In this document: piece by piece, positions 51,071 to 59,600 of the stretch | Layout of the letters: each line of letters opens with the position of its first letter | Numbering within the stretch: the stretch's first letter is position 1 | NCBI RefSeq assembly: GCF_000374305.1 | Contig: NZ_KB894093.1 | Location: 930,001 to 994,000 of the forward strand | Reading direction: 5' to 3' | Origin: Actinomadura flavalba DSM 45200 | Lineage (GTDB): Bacteria; Actinomycetota; Actinomycetes; Streptosporangiales; Streptosporangiaceae | DNA: 64,000 nt | The notes under the pieces: model-generated | The model's database searches: none | What the model saw: the letters and a program-made list of their open reading frames with translations, nothing else | What the model was told of the DNA's origin: nothing | Position numbers and translations under genes: made by a program

Positions 51071-53713
51071 TTACACCTCCTTCCTTGACTCGTGTTGGGC
51101 CGGCCGTCCGGCCACCTCATACGCGGGAGTCGCCTTGGCCAGGGCTCCCGCGCCGCCGGACGGACGCATGAAGGGGAGGGACGGGCGCCGCGTGTCGAGC
51201 GCGGCGCCGAGCGCGAACAGAACTCCGGCTGTTCCGGTCGCGAAGTCCATGGAGAGCCGCAGGAGCTGGTCTCCGGTGAAGGCGAGCCCGTCCTCGTACG
51301 GCATGGCGTGCCAGCGGAGCCCGCGGATCTGCTCGTTGAGCAGCGGGTCCGGGCCGTCCTGGTCGGGTCGCAGGTCGTGGGCGAGCGCGGCGACGATCCC
51401 GGCGCGGCCGGTGAACAACCCGGCCTGCACGAAGAACCGTGACCGGGCGACGCGGCCGAGCCGCAGCCGCGCGTCGGTGAACTCGGCGTCGTCGCGGTGC
51501 GCGAGGTACCGGGCGACGACCATGCCGATGCCGACCGATCCCTCGTCCAGGTAGGGCAGCAGCCGCCACCCCTGGTTGACCTGGAGGGAACCGTCCGGTG
51601 CCTGCGAGCAGCGCCGCAGGTCCTGGCGGAGGGCGTCGGCGGCGCGGTCGAGCAGCGCGGTGTCGCCGGTGCGTTCGTAGGCGTCCAGGAAGAGGAGCGC
51701 GGGCCCGGACGATCCGTGCAGCAGCCCGGCGCGCGGATGGTCGCCGCCGCTGATCTCCGGGACGTCACCGGGGCCGCCGAGCCGTTCGGCGCACAGCTCC
51801 ACCATGCGGGCGGCGGCGTCGCGCAGCGCGCTCTCGCCGGTGGCCTCACCGAGGTGCGCCAGGGCCAGGCCCATGCCGGACAGTCCGGAGAACAGGTTGT
51901 CACCGAGCCGTTCCCAGTCCTCGCGGAGGCAGATGTCCGCGATGTCCAGGGCCTCCTGGTGCCGGCCGAGCCGGTGCAGGACGTGCGCGACGCCGGTCAG
52001 CCCGTCGTAGAACCCGAGCGGTGTGCCCGATACGGGGGCCAGGGCCCGTTTGATCAGCCAGTCCTCGTAGTCGGGCATCGCGCCCGAACCCGTCTCGGCC
52101 AGGGCGAGCAGGACACCGGCCGCGCCGGTCGCGACGTTGAGGCCGCCGCCCGTCTCGAACTGAAGGACGTCGCCGGGGAAGAGCCGGTCGTCGCGTTCCG
52201 GGGTCGCGCTGGCGAGGATCGCGCGGTGCAGGGCGTCGCGGAGGCGGGGCCAGGGCGCGGCACCGGGCAGCGGCAGGTCGTGGACGGGCGCGTGCCCCGG
52301 GTCGTCACCGAGGATCGTGGCGCAGGCGTCGTCGAGCACCCGGCGCGGCACCGGGAACGTCTCGGCGATCAGCTCGACGAGCTGCACGACCTTGGGCCGG
52401 TGCATCATCAGCGGGATCGTCGTCTGCGGGGCGAACATGCCGAGCCGCAGGCAGGCGAGCGAGTAGTGGTCGACGGCCACGCCCGACCTGTCGGCGGGTG
52501 CGAAGTACGCCGGGTTCGCGAGGGTCGCGCGGGTGTCGTCGGCGGCGAGCGTCGCGACCTCGAAGTCGATGAGGCTCAACCGGCCCTCGGCGGTGACGAG
52601 GATGTTGTTCGGGTGCAGGTCACCGAACACGACGCCGCGCTCGTGGAGCTGCCGCAACGCGCCGTCCACCTTGTCGAGCGTCTCCAGCGCCCACGTGGTG
52701 TACTCCGCGATCTGGTCCTCGTCGCAGTCGGTCCGGGTGAGCGGATAGCGCTGGACGAGCAGCCGCTGGAGCGGGTTGCCGTCGATGAACTCCTCGACGA
52801 GGAAATGGTGCTCCCCGAGCGTGAAGTAGTCGACCAGCCCGGGCACGACGTCGAGGCCCGCGAGGCGTTCCAGAATGTCGCGCTCGTGCTGGAGCCGCGT
52901 CACCGCGTGCCGTCCGGCGGCGTCGAGGCCGGCGTGCGGCCGGGCCTCCTTCAGGACGACGCGGTCGCCGGTCCGCTGGTCGCGGCCCAGGTAGACGCCG
53001 CCGCCGTTGGAGAAGTGCAGGACGCTCTCGATGTCGTAGAACAGCCCGGTCGTCGTGACGGCGTTGCGGGCGGCCAGGTGCGGGGCGAGGAACTCGGGCA
53101 GCCCGATCCATTCCGGGACCGCGAACGTGGAGCCGCGGACGTCCGGGATCAGCTCGCCGTGCTCGTTCTCGATCGCGAGGACGAGGTCGCCGTCCTTGCC
53201 GACGCAGCGACGCTCGGCGAAACCGCCGTAGCGGACGAACAGGGGGCCGTCGCCGTAGCGGAGGTCGCTCAGAATGTACGGGCCCTCGACGCCTTCCAGC
53301 AGTTCGTTCAGTTCTTTCAGCAGCAGTTCCAGCGAGCTCTCGTCACGCGGATAAATGGTGACGAGTTTTCCGCTGGCGCCGCGTGAGGCCGTTTTCGCGT
53401 TGTACATGAGAAGCGTCGACTGGCCGCGCAGGTACTTGAAGGCGATGCCGCGTGAGACGCAGTACTCCCAGACGGTGTCCAGGGCGCGCTCGGCGTCGTC
53501 CAGGCAGGCCGAGACGTGCACCTTCCAGCCCTGCGACGGCAGCTTCTCGCCGTCGACCGGGCCGTAGTACATCCACACGTCGCTGTCGTGCCGCTCCCAG
53601 CCCTGCGGAACGGGACGGGCGACGAGCGAGAAGTCCGAGAGGTCGGTCTGCTGCTGCCCGAGCTTGTCGTAGAAGAACCGATCTGCGAGGCAGTAAGGCT
53701 CGTACTGGTCCAT
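51071..53713 (-). CDS. lanKC: Class III lanthipeptide synthetase LanKC (RamC/AmfT-like)
   Basis: An 880-residue trifunctional enzyme. The N-terminal lyase-like domain (1-about 215) starts YEPYCLADRFFYDKL. The Ser/Thr-kinase domain (about 220-500) has LVEEFIDGNPLQRLL, catalytic loop HERGVVFGDLHPNNILV (about 361) and metal motif LIDFEVA (about 382). The LanC-like cyclase domain (about 515-860) has repeated GG segments (GFYDGLTGVAHVL, GLSGMGLALAHLG, GLFTGRAGIVAAL) but no zinc-ligand Cys/His set, as is usual for class III. It phosphorylates and eliminates core Ser/Thr, then forms the rings. GGGAGGGAG precedes the ATG. Confidence 0.95.
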   Translation of the reverse strand: MDQYEPYCLADRFFYDKLGQQQTDLSDFSLVARPVPQGWERHDSDVWMYYGPVDGEKLPSQGWKVHVSACLDDAERALDTVWEYCVSRGIAFKYLRGQSTLLMYNAKTASRGASGKLVTIYPRDESSLELLLKELNELLEGVEGPYILSDLRYGDGPLFVRYGGFAERRCVGKDGDLVLAIENEHGELIPDVRGSTFAVPEWIGLPEFLAPHLAARNAVTTTGLFYDIESVLHFSNGGGVYLGRDQRTGDRVVLKEARPHAGLDAAGRHAVTRLQHERDILERLAGLDVVPGLVDYFTLGEHHFLVEEFIDGNPLQRLLVQRYPLTRTDCDEDQIAEYTTWALETLDKVDGALRQLHERGVVFGDLHPNNILVTAEGRLSLIDFEVATLAADDTRATLANPAYFAPADRSGVAVDHYSLACLRLGMFAPQTTIPLMMHRPKVVQLVELIAETFPVPRRVLDDACATILGDDPGHAPVHDLPLPGAAPWPRLRDALHRAILASATPERDDRLFPGDVLQFETGGGLNVATGAAGVLLALAETGSGAMPDYEDWLIKRALAPVSGTPLGFYDGLTGVAHVLHRLGRHQEALDIADICLREDWERLGDNLFSGLSGMGLALAHLGEATGESALRDAAARMVELCAERLGGPGDVPEISGGDHPRAGLLHGSSGPALLFLDAYERTGDTALLDRAADALRQDLRRCSQAPDGSLQVNQGWRLLPYLDEGSVGIGMVVARYLAHRDDAEFTDARLRLGRVARSRFFVQAGLFTGRAGIVAALAHDLRPDQDGPDPLLNEQIRGLRWHAMPYEDGLAFTGDQLLRLSMDFATGTAGVLFALGAALDTRRPSLPFMRPSGGAGALAKATPAYEVAGRPAQHESRKEV

Positions 53714-54220
53714 CTCGACTCCCTCCCGTTCGTTCGCTCACGGCAAAGAATTCCAAAAGACTTCGACCAAACCTAGTCGGAAGTGCAGCTTCGTTATGTG
53801 CAGATCACACCAACGACCACATGCATCCATCACACACCCACTGTGGCGACGCGTGTGCAGCCCGCTCACCCCCACCAACCCCGACAAGACCACCCCGTCA
53901 CGACGAACGAAACACGCCACCGAACCAAGACAAACCAGCCACAAGCACCCCCCGACCGAACCCGCACACGCACCCGAGCCGTAAGAACACAGAAGCCTGC
54001 GAGGCCAGCCGTCCGGGTGAACACACCCACCAACACCCAGACCAAACACCCGCTCAGGCGCACACGTGAGCGCTCCCCGCGCCCCGCACGCCCGGGGCAC
54101 ACCCGCACTGGAGCCGCTATCCGTACCCCGGGCCGACTGCCCACGCGCGGGCATCCACCCGACCAAGGCACTCCACACGGCCGCAGGCGCAGCACCCACG
54201 CCAGCCCCACCACGGGCGGC

Positions 54221-54915
54221 GCCCAAACCCCGCCACGACCCGCGAGCACGCACACGGCCGCTCGCGGCGGCGCGAGGGCGGCGCGGATTGACCCGGGCCT
54301 CGCGGCCCAGCCCCGTCGCGAACTCTTGGGCGCGTAGGCGACCGCTCGCGCGGGGTGCGAGGGGCGGGGCGCCCAGGCCCGCGAACTCACGGTGCGGCGG
54401 CCCAAACCCGCCGCGAACTCGTGAGCACGTAGGCGACCGCGCGTCCGGGCGCGAGGGCGGGTGGACAGGCCCGCGCGTCCGGAGGCGGCGGCCCAGTCAC
54501 GTCGCGAACTCGTAAGCGCAGACGACCACTCGTACCGGACGCGAGGGCGGCGCGGGCGGGCCCGCGCGTCGGCAGGCGGCGGCCCAGTCCCGCCGCGAAC
54601 TCGTGGGCGCATAGGCGGCCGCTCGTGCGAGGGCCGCGGAAGGTGCGGGCAGGGCCTCCCGCCAGGAGCGGCGGCCCAACCCCGCCACGAACCCGCGAGC
54701 ACACGGCCACCCGTGCAGACGCGAGGGAGGCGAATGCGCGCCCCCGCCTCCCACTACGGGCGGCGGCTAATCCCGCCACGAACCCGTGACCACGCAGACG
54801 ACCACTCGTGCCGGGCGCGAGGGTGGCTGGCCTGGGCGGCCCCATGCCTCCCGTTACGGGCGTCGGCCCAGTCCCGTTGCGAACTCGTGGGCGCGTAGGC
54901 GGCCGCTGGTGCGGG
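54221..54915. repeat. Degenerate ~90-bp tandem repeat derived from epimerase 3' end
   Basis: About eight to nine copies of a unit containing a GGCCCA-x-(C)CCGCCGCGAACTCGTG-like core, starting near 54221, 54304, 54371, 54401, 54490, 54582, 54673, 54765 and 54865. The last copy is the final 20 codons of the epimerase gene (translation APRTSGRLRAHEFATGLGRR). Copies differ by substitutions and small indels, so the array is old. The gap from 53714 to 54220 is unique, C/A-rich sequence holding the LanKC promoter region, with no gene seen. Confidence 0.85.
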
Positions 54916-55906
54916 GGGCGAGGGGTGGGGTGGGGAGGCCGGTGCCGGCGCGGAAGCCGTCGAGGAACTCGGTGATGGCGTCGAGGCCGGTGTGGGCGGG
55001 GGTCCAGCCGAGTTCGGTGCGGGCGCGGGTCGTGTCGAGGAGCGGGATGCGCATGGCCATGTCGAAGAGCTGCGGCGAGGCGGGCAGCAGGTTGAGCCGC
55101 CAGAGCGCCGCGACCGCCGCGCGGACGCCGCCCGCCGGGACGCGGACCGTCCGGGCGTCGAGCAGGTTGGCGAGGGTCTGGGTGTCGAGGACGGGATCGG
55201 CGGCGAGGTTGAACGCGCCGCGCGCGTCACCGACGGCGGCGAGCCGGTACGCCTCGCCCGCGTCGTCGGAGTGCAGCGCCTGAAAGGCGAGGCCGGGAAT
55301 GTCGGGCACGACGGGCAGCAGCCCGGGGCGGACCAGACGGTTCGGCACCAGCGGCCCCGCGAAGATGCGGCGCTGCCCCGTCGCCGCCTCCCGCTTGAAG
55401 ATGAACCCCGGGCGCATCCGCACGACGCGCGTATCGGGATGTTCCAGGGCGAACGTGTCGAGCATCCGCTCGATGTACGCCTTCTCGCGCCCGTAGGCCG
55501 CCTCCGGCGACCCGTGCGTCGGCCAGGACTCGTCCACCGGACGTCCGTCGCGCGGCCCCGGCGAATACGCGCCGACGGACGACGCGTACACCAGCGCGGG
55601 CACGCCCGCCTCCGCGACGGCCCGGAACACGCGCGCGCTGCCCAGCACGTTGTTGCGCCAGGTGACGGTGGGCCGATGCGTCGGCTGGAAGAGCCAGGCG
55701 AGATGGATCACGGCGTCGGCGCCGTTGAACAGGGGCAGCAGGTCGCTGCGGGCGACGTCGGCCCGCGCCCACTCGGTCTTGTCGACGCGCAGCTCGGGTT
55801 CGCGGCGCGCCAGCCCGAGAACCGACGTCACCTCGGGCGCGGCGGCGAGCGCCCGCACGGTACTGGTACCGACGTTCCCGGTGGCCCCCACCACGACAAC
55901 CCGCAT
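54854..55906 (-). CDS. NAD-dependent epimerase/dehydratase (extended SDR)
   Basis: A 350-residue Rossmann enzyme. Cofactor motif VVVGATGNVGTSTV at the N-terminus, then VIHLAWLFQPTHRP, YASSVGAYSPGP and catalytic Tyr/Lys in AYGREKAYIE (about residue 140). The sugar or sterol substrate is not evident. The C-terminal 20 residues (from LAPRTSGRLRA) look unlike the family and are the unit that has been multiplied in the adjacent array, so the natural stop may have been lost. Confidence 0.88.
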   Translation of the reverse strand: MRVVVVGATGNVGTSTVRALAAAPEVTSVLGLARREPELRVDKTEWARADVARSDLLPLFNGADAVIHLAWLFQPTHRPTVTWRNNVLGSARVFRAVAEAGVPALVYASSVGAYSPGPRDGRPVDESWPTHGSPEAAYGREKAYIERMLDTFALEHPDTRVVRMRPGFIFKREAATGQRRIFAGPLVPNRLVRPGLLPVVPDIPGLAFQALHSDDAGEAYRLAAVGDARGAFNLAADPVLDTQTLANLLDARTVRVPAGGVRAAVAALWRLNLLPASPQLFDMAMRIPLLDTTRARTELGWTPAHTGLDAITEFLDGFRAGTGLPTPPLAPRTSGRLRAHEFATGLGRRP

Positions 55907-55983
55907 GCCGCCCCTCCCCGTTCGGCCCGACACTGCGCCCCTACCCCGGCCCCAGACCACCACACCCGGCCTAAGCTCACCGG

Positions 55984-56934
55984 ATGCCGTCGCGTCCCGA
56001 GCCCCCCGCCGCTTTCCACGCCGCGTCGACGGGCCTGACACGGCTGCCCACGTCCCTGGCCGGGAGCCGGGTGCTCCGGCACATCGACGTGGACCACAAC
56101 GCGCTGACGTCCCTGCCGTCCTGGCTCGGGTCGCTGCCGTCGCTGGAGACACTGTGGGCCTACGGCAACCGGATCGACGAGGTCCCGCCCGGCCTCGAAC
56201 GCGCCCGCACCCTCCGTCATCTCAGTCTGGGCGCGAACCGGCTGACGCGGGTGCCGCCGACGCTTCTCACGCTCACCGGGTTGCGGTCGCTCAACCTCGC
56301 GGAGAACGCGCTGACCGACTTCCCCGGCGACTTCGGCGCGCTGACCGAACTGCGGATGCTCGACCTCGCGCACAACCGGCTGCGCGACGTCCCGGGCACG
56401 ATCGTGGACCTGCCGAACCTGACCGACTACCTGTACCTGGGCGCCAATGCCCTGACGGCGGTGCCCGCCACGCTGGGGCGCCTCGACCGGCTCGGCTACC
56501 TGAGCCTGGCGGACAACGCGCTCACCCGCCTCCCCCACGCGCTCGGCGGCATGACGTCCTTGCACGAACTGCGGCTGAACGGCAACCGGCTGACCTCGCT
56601 GCCCGCGTCGCTCGGTCGGCTGCCGCTGCTGCGGGAGCTGCACGTCCGCGCGAACGCGCTGACGGACCTGCCACCGCTGGACGGCCTGACCGAGCTACGG
56701 CACCTCGACCTGCGCGACAACCCGCTGCGCCGTCTACCCGACTCGATCGCCGCCCTCACCCGGCTCGCTGTCCTGGACCTACGCGCCACCGCCCTCACCG
56801 AACTCCCACCGACCCTCGCCGAACTCCCGGCCCTGCGGAGACTGGACCTGCGATGGACGAAGCTGTCCGAGTTGTCCGATGGTCCCGACGCACTGCACGA
56901 ACTACGCCAACGCGGCTGCATCGTGCTCACCTAG
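55984..56934 (+). CDS. Leucine-rich-repeat protein
   Basis: A 316-residue protein made almost wholly of about 12 LRR units of 23 residues (pattern LxxLxLxxNxLTxLPxxLGxL), for example LRSLNLAENALTDFP and LRHLDLRDNPLRRLP. It has no signal peptide or membrane helix, so it is probably a cytoplasmic protein-binding scaffold. It is divergent from the epimerase with 77 bases between. Bacterial LRR proteins of this type lack a known enzymatic part. Confidence 0.88.
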   Translation: MPSRPEPPAAFHAASTGLTRLPTSLAGSRVLRHIDVDHNALTSLPSWLGSLPSLETLWAYGNRIDEVPPGLERARTLRHLSLGANRLTRVPPTLLTLTGLRSLNLAENALTDFPGDFGALTELRMLDLAHNRLRDVPGTIVDLPNLTDYLYLGANALTAVPATLGRLDRLGYLSLADNALTRLPHALGGMTSLHELRLNGNRLTSLPASLGRLPLLRELHVRANALTDLPPLDGLTELRHLDLRDNPLRRLPDSIAALTRLAVLDLRATALTELPPTLAELPALRRLDLRWTKLSELSDGPDALHELRQRGCIVLT

Positions 56935-57144
56935 CCCGGACGGCACCCGCCCTACCCGCCCCCTTCGACGGCACAGGCACGCCTTCGACGACACGCATGC
57001 GCCGCGCCCGCTGGGACGCCGATACCGGGCACCCGCTTCGCTGAGACGTCGGTCGTCACTCGGGCGTCGGAGTCACGTAGACCGGATGGCGAGTACCGGA
57101 CAGCGGGCGTCACCGGGTGAAGCGTCGGCGTCGGCCCTTAGCGC

Positions 57145-57640
57145 GGCGGCATGCCTTCGAGGCCGCGTGCCTGAGCGAGACCGCGTGCCTGAGCGAGGCC
57201 GCGTGCCTCAGCGGGGCCGCGTGCCTCAGCGGGGCGTCGCGCCCGAGCGGGGCGTCGGCCCTGGCGGGGCCCCGTGCCCTCGGGGCGGCATGCCTTCGAG
57301 GCCGCGTGCCTGAGCGAGGCCGCGTCCCTCAGCGGGGCCGCGTGCCTCAGCGGGGCGTCGCGCCCGAGCGGGACGGCGGCCCTGGCGGGGCCGCGTGCCC
57401 TCGGAGCGGCATGCCTTCGAGGCCGCGTGCTAGAGCGGGACGGCGGCCCTGGCGGGGGCCGCGTGCCCTCGGGGCGGCATGCCTTCGAGGCCACGTGCTA
57501 GAGCGGGACGCCGCGCCCGAGCGGGGCGGCGGCCCTCAACGGGGCGTCGGCACTTAGCAGGGCGGCATGCCCTGACGGGGCGGCATGCCTCACAGGGGCA
57601 GCGTGCCTTTGTGGGGTGGTGGGCCTTTGCGGGGCGGTGG
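57145..57640. repeat. Minisatellite of 17-18-base units
   Basis: Dense direct repeats of GAGCGAGGCCGCGTGCCT and GCGGGGCCGCGTGCCTCA variants, in higher-order blocks beginning GGCATGCCTTCGAGG at 57149, 57282, 57410 and 57476. No gene is supported in 56935-57643. The repeats give long open frames on both strands, which is a composition effect. Confidence 0.85.
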
Positions 57641-57643
57641 GCG

Positions 57644-58126
57644 TCAGGGTTCGATGCGGTAGCGGGCCGAGGTGGGGTCGACGGTGAAGGGGCGGAAGCC
57701 GGACTTCTCCAGTACGCGGATTGAGGCGGGGTTGTTCGGGTCGACGTTCGCCTGGACGGCTTGGACGCCGGGCGCGGTCAGCGTCAGGGCGGCGAGTGAC
57801 GCGACGGCCTCGGTGGCGTATCCGGCGCCGCGGCGGGACGGCACGATGCCGTAGCCGATCTCGATGACGCCGTCGTCGGGCGGCCCGAACAGGCCGATCG
57901 ACCCGATGACGAGGCCCCCGTCCCGCTCGGTGATGAGGCGCTGGCCGTCCGGGCGGTCGAATGCGTACGCGGCGATGATCTGGTCGGCGTCGGCCGGGAA
58001 GTCCGGTGCCCAGGCACCCAGGCGCGGCCCCCGCAGCACGGCGGTCAGCTCCTCACCCGTCCAGGCCCGGAGCACCAGCCGATCGGTGATCAGCTCCACA
58101 TCATCGGACACCGGCGGAACGAACAT
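57644..58126 (-). CDS. GNAT-family N-acetyltransferase (RimJ/RimL-like)
   Basis: A 160-residue acetyl-CoA-dependent acetyltransferase. It opens with VELITDRLVLRAWTGEEL, then IGSIGLFGPPDDGVIEIGYGI, the pyrophosphate loop VPSRRGAGYATEAVASL (Q/RxxGxG/A) and VDPNNPASIRVLEKSGFR, as in ribosomal-protein-Ser/Ala acetyltransferases. ATG at 58126 marks the start of family similarity; the upstream frame is only repeat sequence. It is bracketed by repeat arrays. Confidence 0.9.
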   Translation of the reverse strand: MFVPPVSDDVELITDRLVLRAWTGEELTAVLRGPRLGAWAPDFPADADQIIAAYAFDRPDGQRLITERDGGLVIGSIGLFGPPDDGVIEIGYGIVPSRRGAGYATEAVASLAALTLTAPGVQAVQANVDPNNPASIRVLEKSGFRPFTVDPTSARYRIEP

Positions 58127-58278
58127 GAAACGCCCCCCACCCTGCGAATGTGCCGCACCGTACCACGCCGACCACGCAACGTACCCGCCCAACAACCAAC
58201 TCCGCACACCACCCAACCCACCACCACACGACCTACCACCACAGCCCAGCGCGCACAGCCCAGCGCGCACGACGCGGT

Positions 58279-58362
58279 GCGAGCGACGCGGTGCGAGCGA
58301 CGCGGTGCGAGCGACGCGGTGCGAGCGACGCGGTGCGAGCGACGCGGTGCGAGCGACGCGGT
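58279..58362. repeat. Six perfect 14-bp tandem repeats
   Basis: The unit GCGAGCGACGCGGT is repeated six times without mismatch, with imperfect units on both sides. It lies in a longer G/C-only simple-sequence tract (58255-58760) of GCGGCGCGGTGCC and GCGGCTCGGC variants. No gene is supported from 58127 to 58890. Because 14 is not a multiple of three, all frames read as 14-residue repeats. Confidence 0.92.
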
Positions 58363-58890
58363 GCGATGCGGCAGGGCACGACACGGCGCGAACGACGCGA
58401 ACGGCTCGGCGCGGCGCAATGCGGTGCGGCATGAAAAGCACGGCGAGGCGCGAACGGCGCACGCGGCGCCTCGGCGTAGCGCGGCGCGGTGCGGTAGGCG
58501 TGCGGCGCGGTGGGCGACGCGGTGCCGCGCGGTGCCGCGCGGTGCGGCGCGGTGCCGCGCGGTGCGGCGCGGTGCCGCGCGGTGCGGCGTAGCGCGGCAC
58601 GGCACGGCACGGTGCGGCGTAGCGTGGCGCGGCTCGGCGCGGCTCGGCGCGGCGCGGCGCGGCTCGGCGCGGCTCGGCGCGGCTCGGCGCGGTGGGCGGC
58701 GTGGTGCGGCGCGGCTCGGCTCGGTGTGGTGCGACGGCGAGCGCGAGCGGCGTGACGTGGGGTGCGTGGTGTGGATGCGGGGTGGGTGGGGTGGGCGTGG
58801 CAGGGTGCGTGGATGGTTTATGGGGTTGAGGGGCTTGTGGGTGGTGGGGTGGGGGGCCGGTTGTTTCGGTCGCCTTGGGTTCGGGTGGGG

Positions 58891-59265
58891 GTGGGGGACG
58901 AGGCGGCGTTCAATGTGGCGACGTTCGTGCGGGAGGACTTCGTCGGGCGGGCGAGTTCCGTTGATCCTGGTGCGGAGCGTCCTGTCTCCGGGTTTTTGAT
59001 GTTGTCGATGCTGGCCGCGTTTCACAAGCGGGAACTGCGGTTGCCGCCTGGGCGGCATGCGCTTAACTACGGATTGGATCGGGTGCGGTTTCTGCGTACC
59101 GTCATGACGGGTGAGCAGGTCCGGCTCGACGCGGAACTGCTTGATGCCGTTGAGAAGTCCAGTGGGCTTCGTGTGCTGACGCGCAACCGCCTGTACGTCG
59201 AAGGCTTCGATGATCCGGCGATGATCGCCGACTGGATCATGCTGATCTCGCCCCCGCCGCGCTGA
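58891..59265 (+). CDS. MaoC-like hotdog-fold protein
   Basis: A 124-residue protein with features of the MaoC/R-specific enoyl-CoA hydratase fold: FNVATFVREDFVG, a central ALNYGLDRVRFLRTVMTGEQVRL strand block, and LTRNRLYVEG. The usual hydratase Asp/His pair (DxNPxH) is not apparent, so it may be a non-catalytic or thioesterase-like member. I use the GTG at 58891 because upstream sequence is repeat-derived; GTG 58885 is equally possible. The RBS is obscured by G-runs. Confidence 0.7.
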   Translation: MGDEAAFNVATFVREDFVGRASSVDPGAERPVSGFLMLSMLAAFHKRELRLPPGRHALNYGLDRVRFLRTVMTGEQVRLDAELLDAVEKSSGLRVLTRNRLYVEGFDDPAMIADWIMLISPPPR

Positions 59266-59600
59266 GGCCGCTTGCGCCGTCGTTTCGTCAGCCTGCTTCG
59301 GGCGCTGGCCCCGCCACTCCGATGTCGCTGCCCCTCTCCTGCCGTGTCGGGCGGTCGCGGTGGGGCATCGGCATCTTCTCCGTCCCGGGACGCACAGCGG
59401 CGTCGCCGTGTGGGCGTCAGGGACGGAGGGTGAGGCCGCTTGCGTCGTCGTTTCGTCAGCCTGCTTCGGGCGCTGGCCTCGCCACGCCGATGCCTTTTCC
59501 CCGTCCCTGCGGTGTCGGGCGTCGTGGTGGGCATCGGCGTCTTCCTTTCCGGGGCGGTCGGTGGTGGCGGCGTGTGGGTGTTAGGGGAGCAGGGTGAGGC
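59266..59600. repeat. Two ~165-bp direct repeats ending in the nuoN 3' end
   Basis: Unit 1 (about 59266-59428) and unit 2 (about 59430-59594) share GAGGCCGCTTGCG, a GTTTCGTCAGCCTGCTTCGG block, then GGGCATCGGC and GTGTGGGCGTCAGGG near their ends. The next GAGGCCGCTTA is the end of nuoN. This gene-end duplication resembles the epimerase array. No gene is seen here. Confidence 0.75.

Noticed and set aside
53714-54220. Proline/threonine-rich small gene upstream of LanKC
   Set aside because: C/A-rich sequence gives open frames on both strands without a start signal; best read as promoter and spacer.
58279-58362. CRISPR-like array
   Set aside because: Units are 14 bases and contiguous with no spacers, in G/C simple sequence, and no cas genes are nearby.
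58090-59058. 322-codon minus-strand Arg/His/Pro-rich frame
   Set aside because: Translates the 14-bp and 10-bp repeats; no codon structure or motif.
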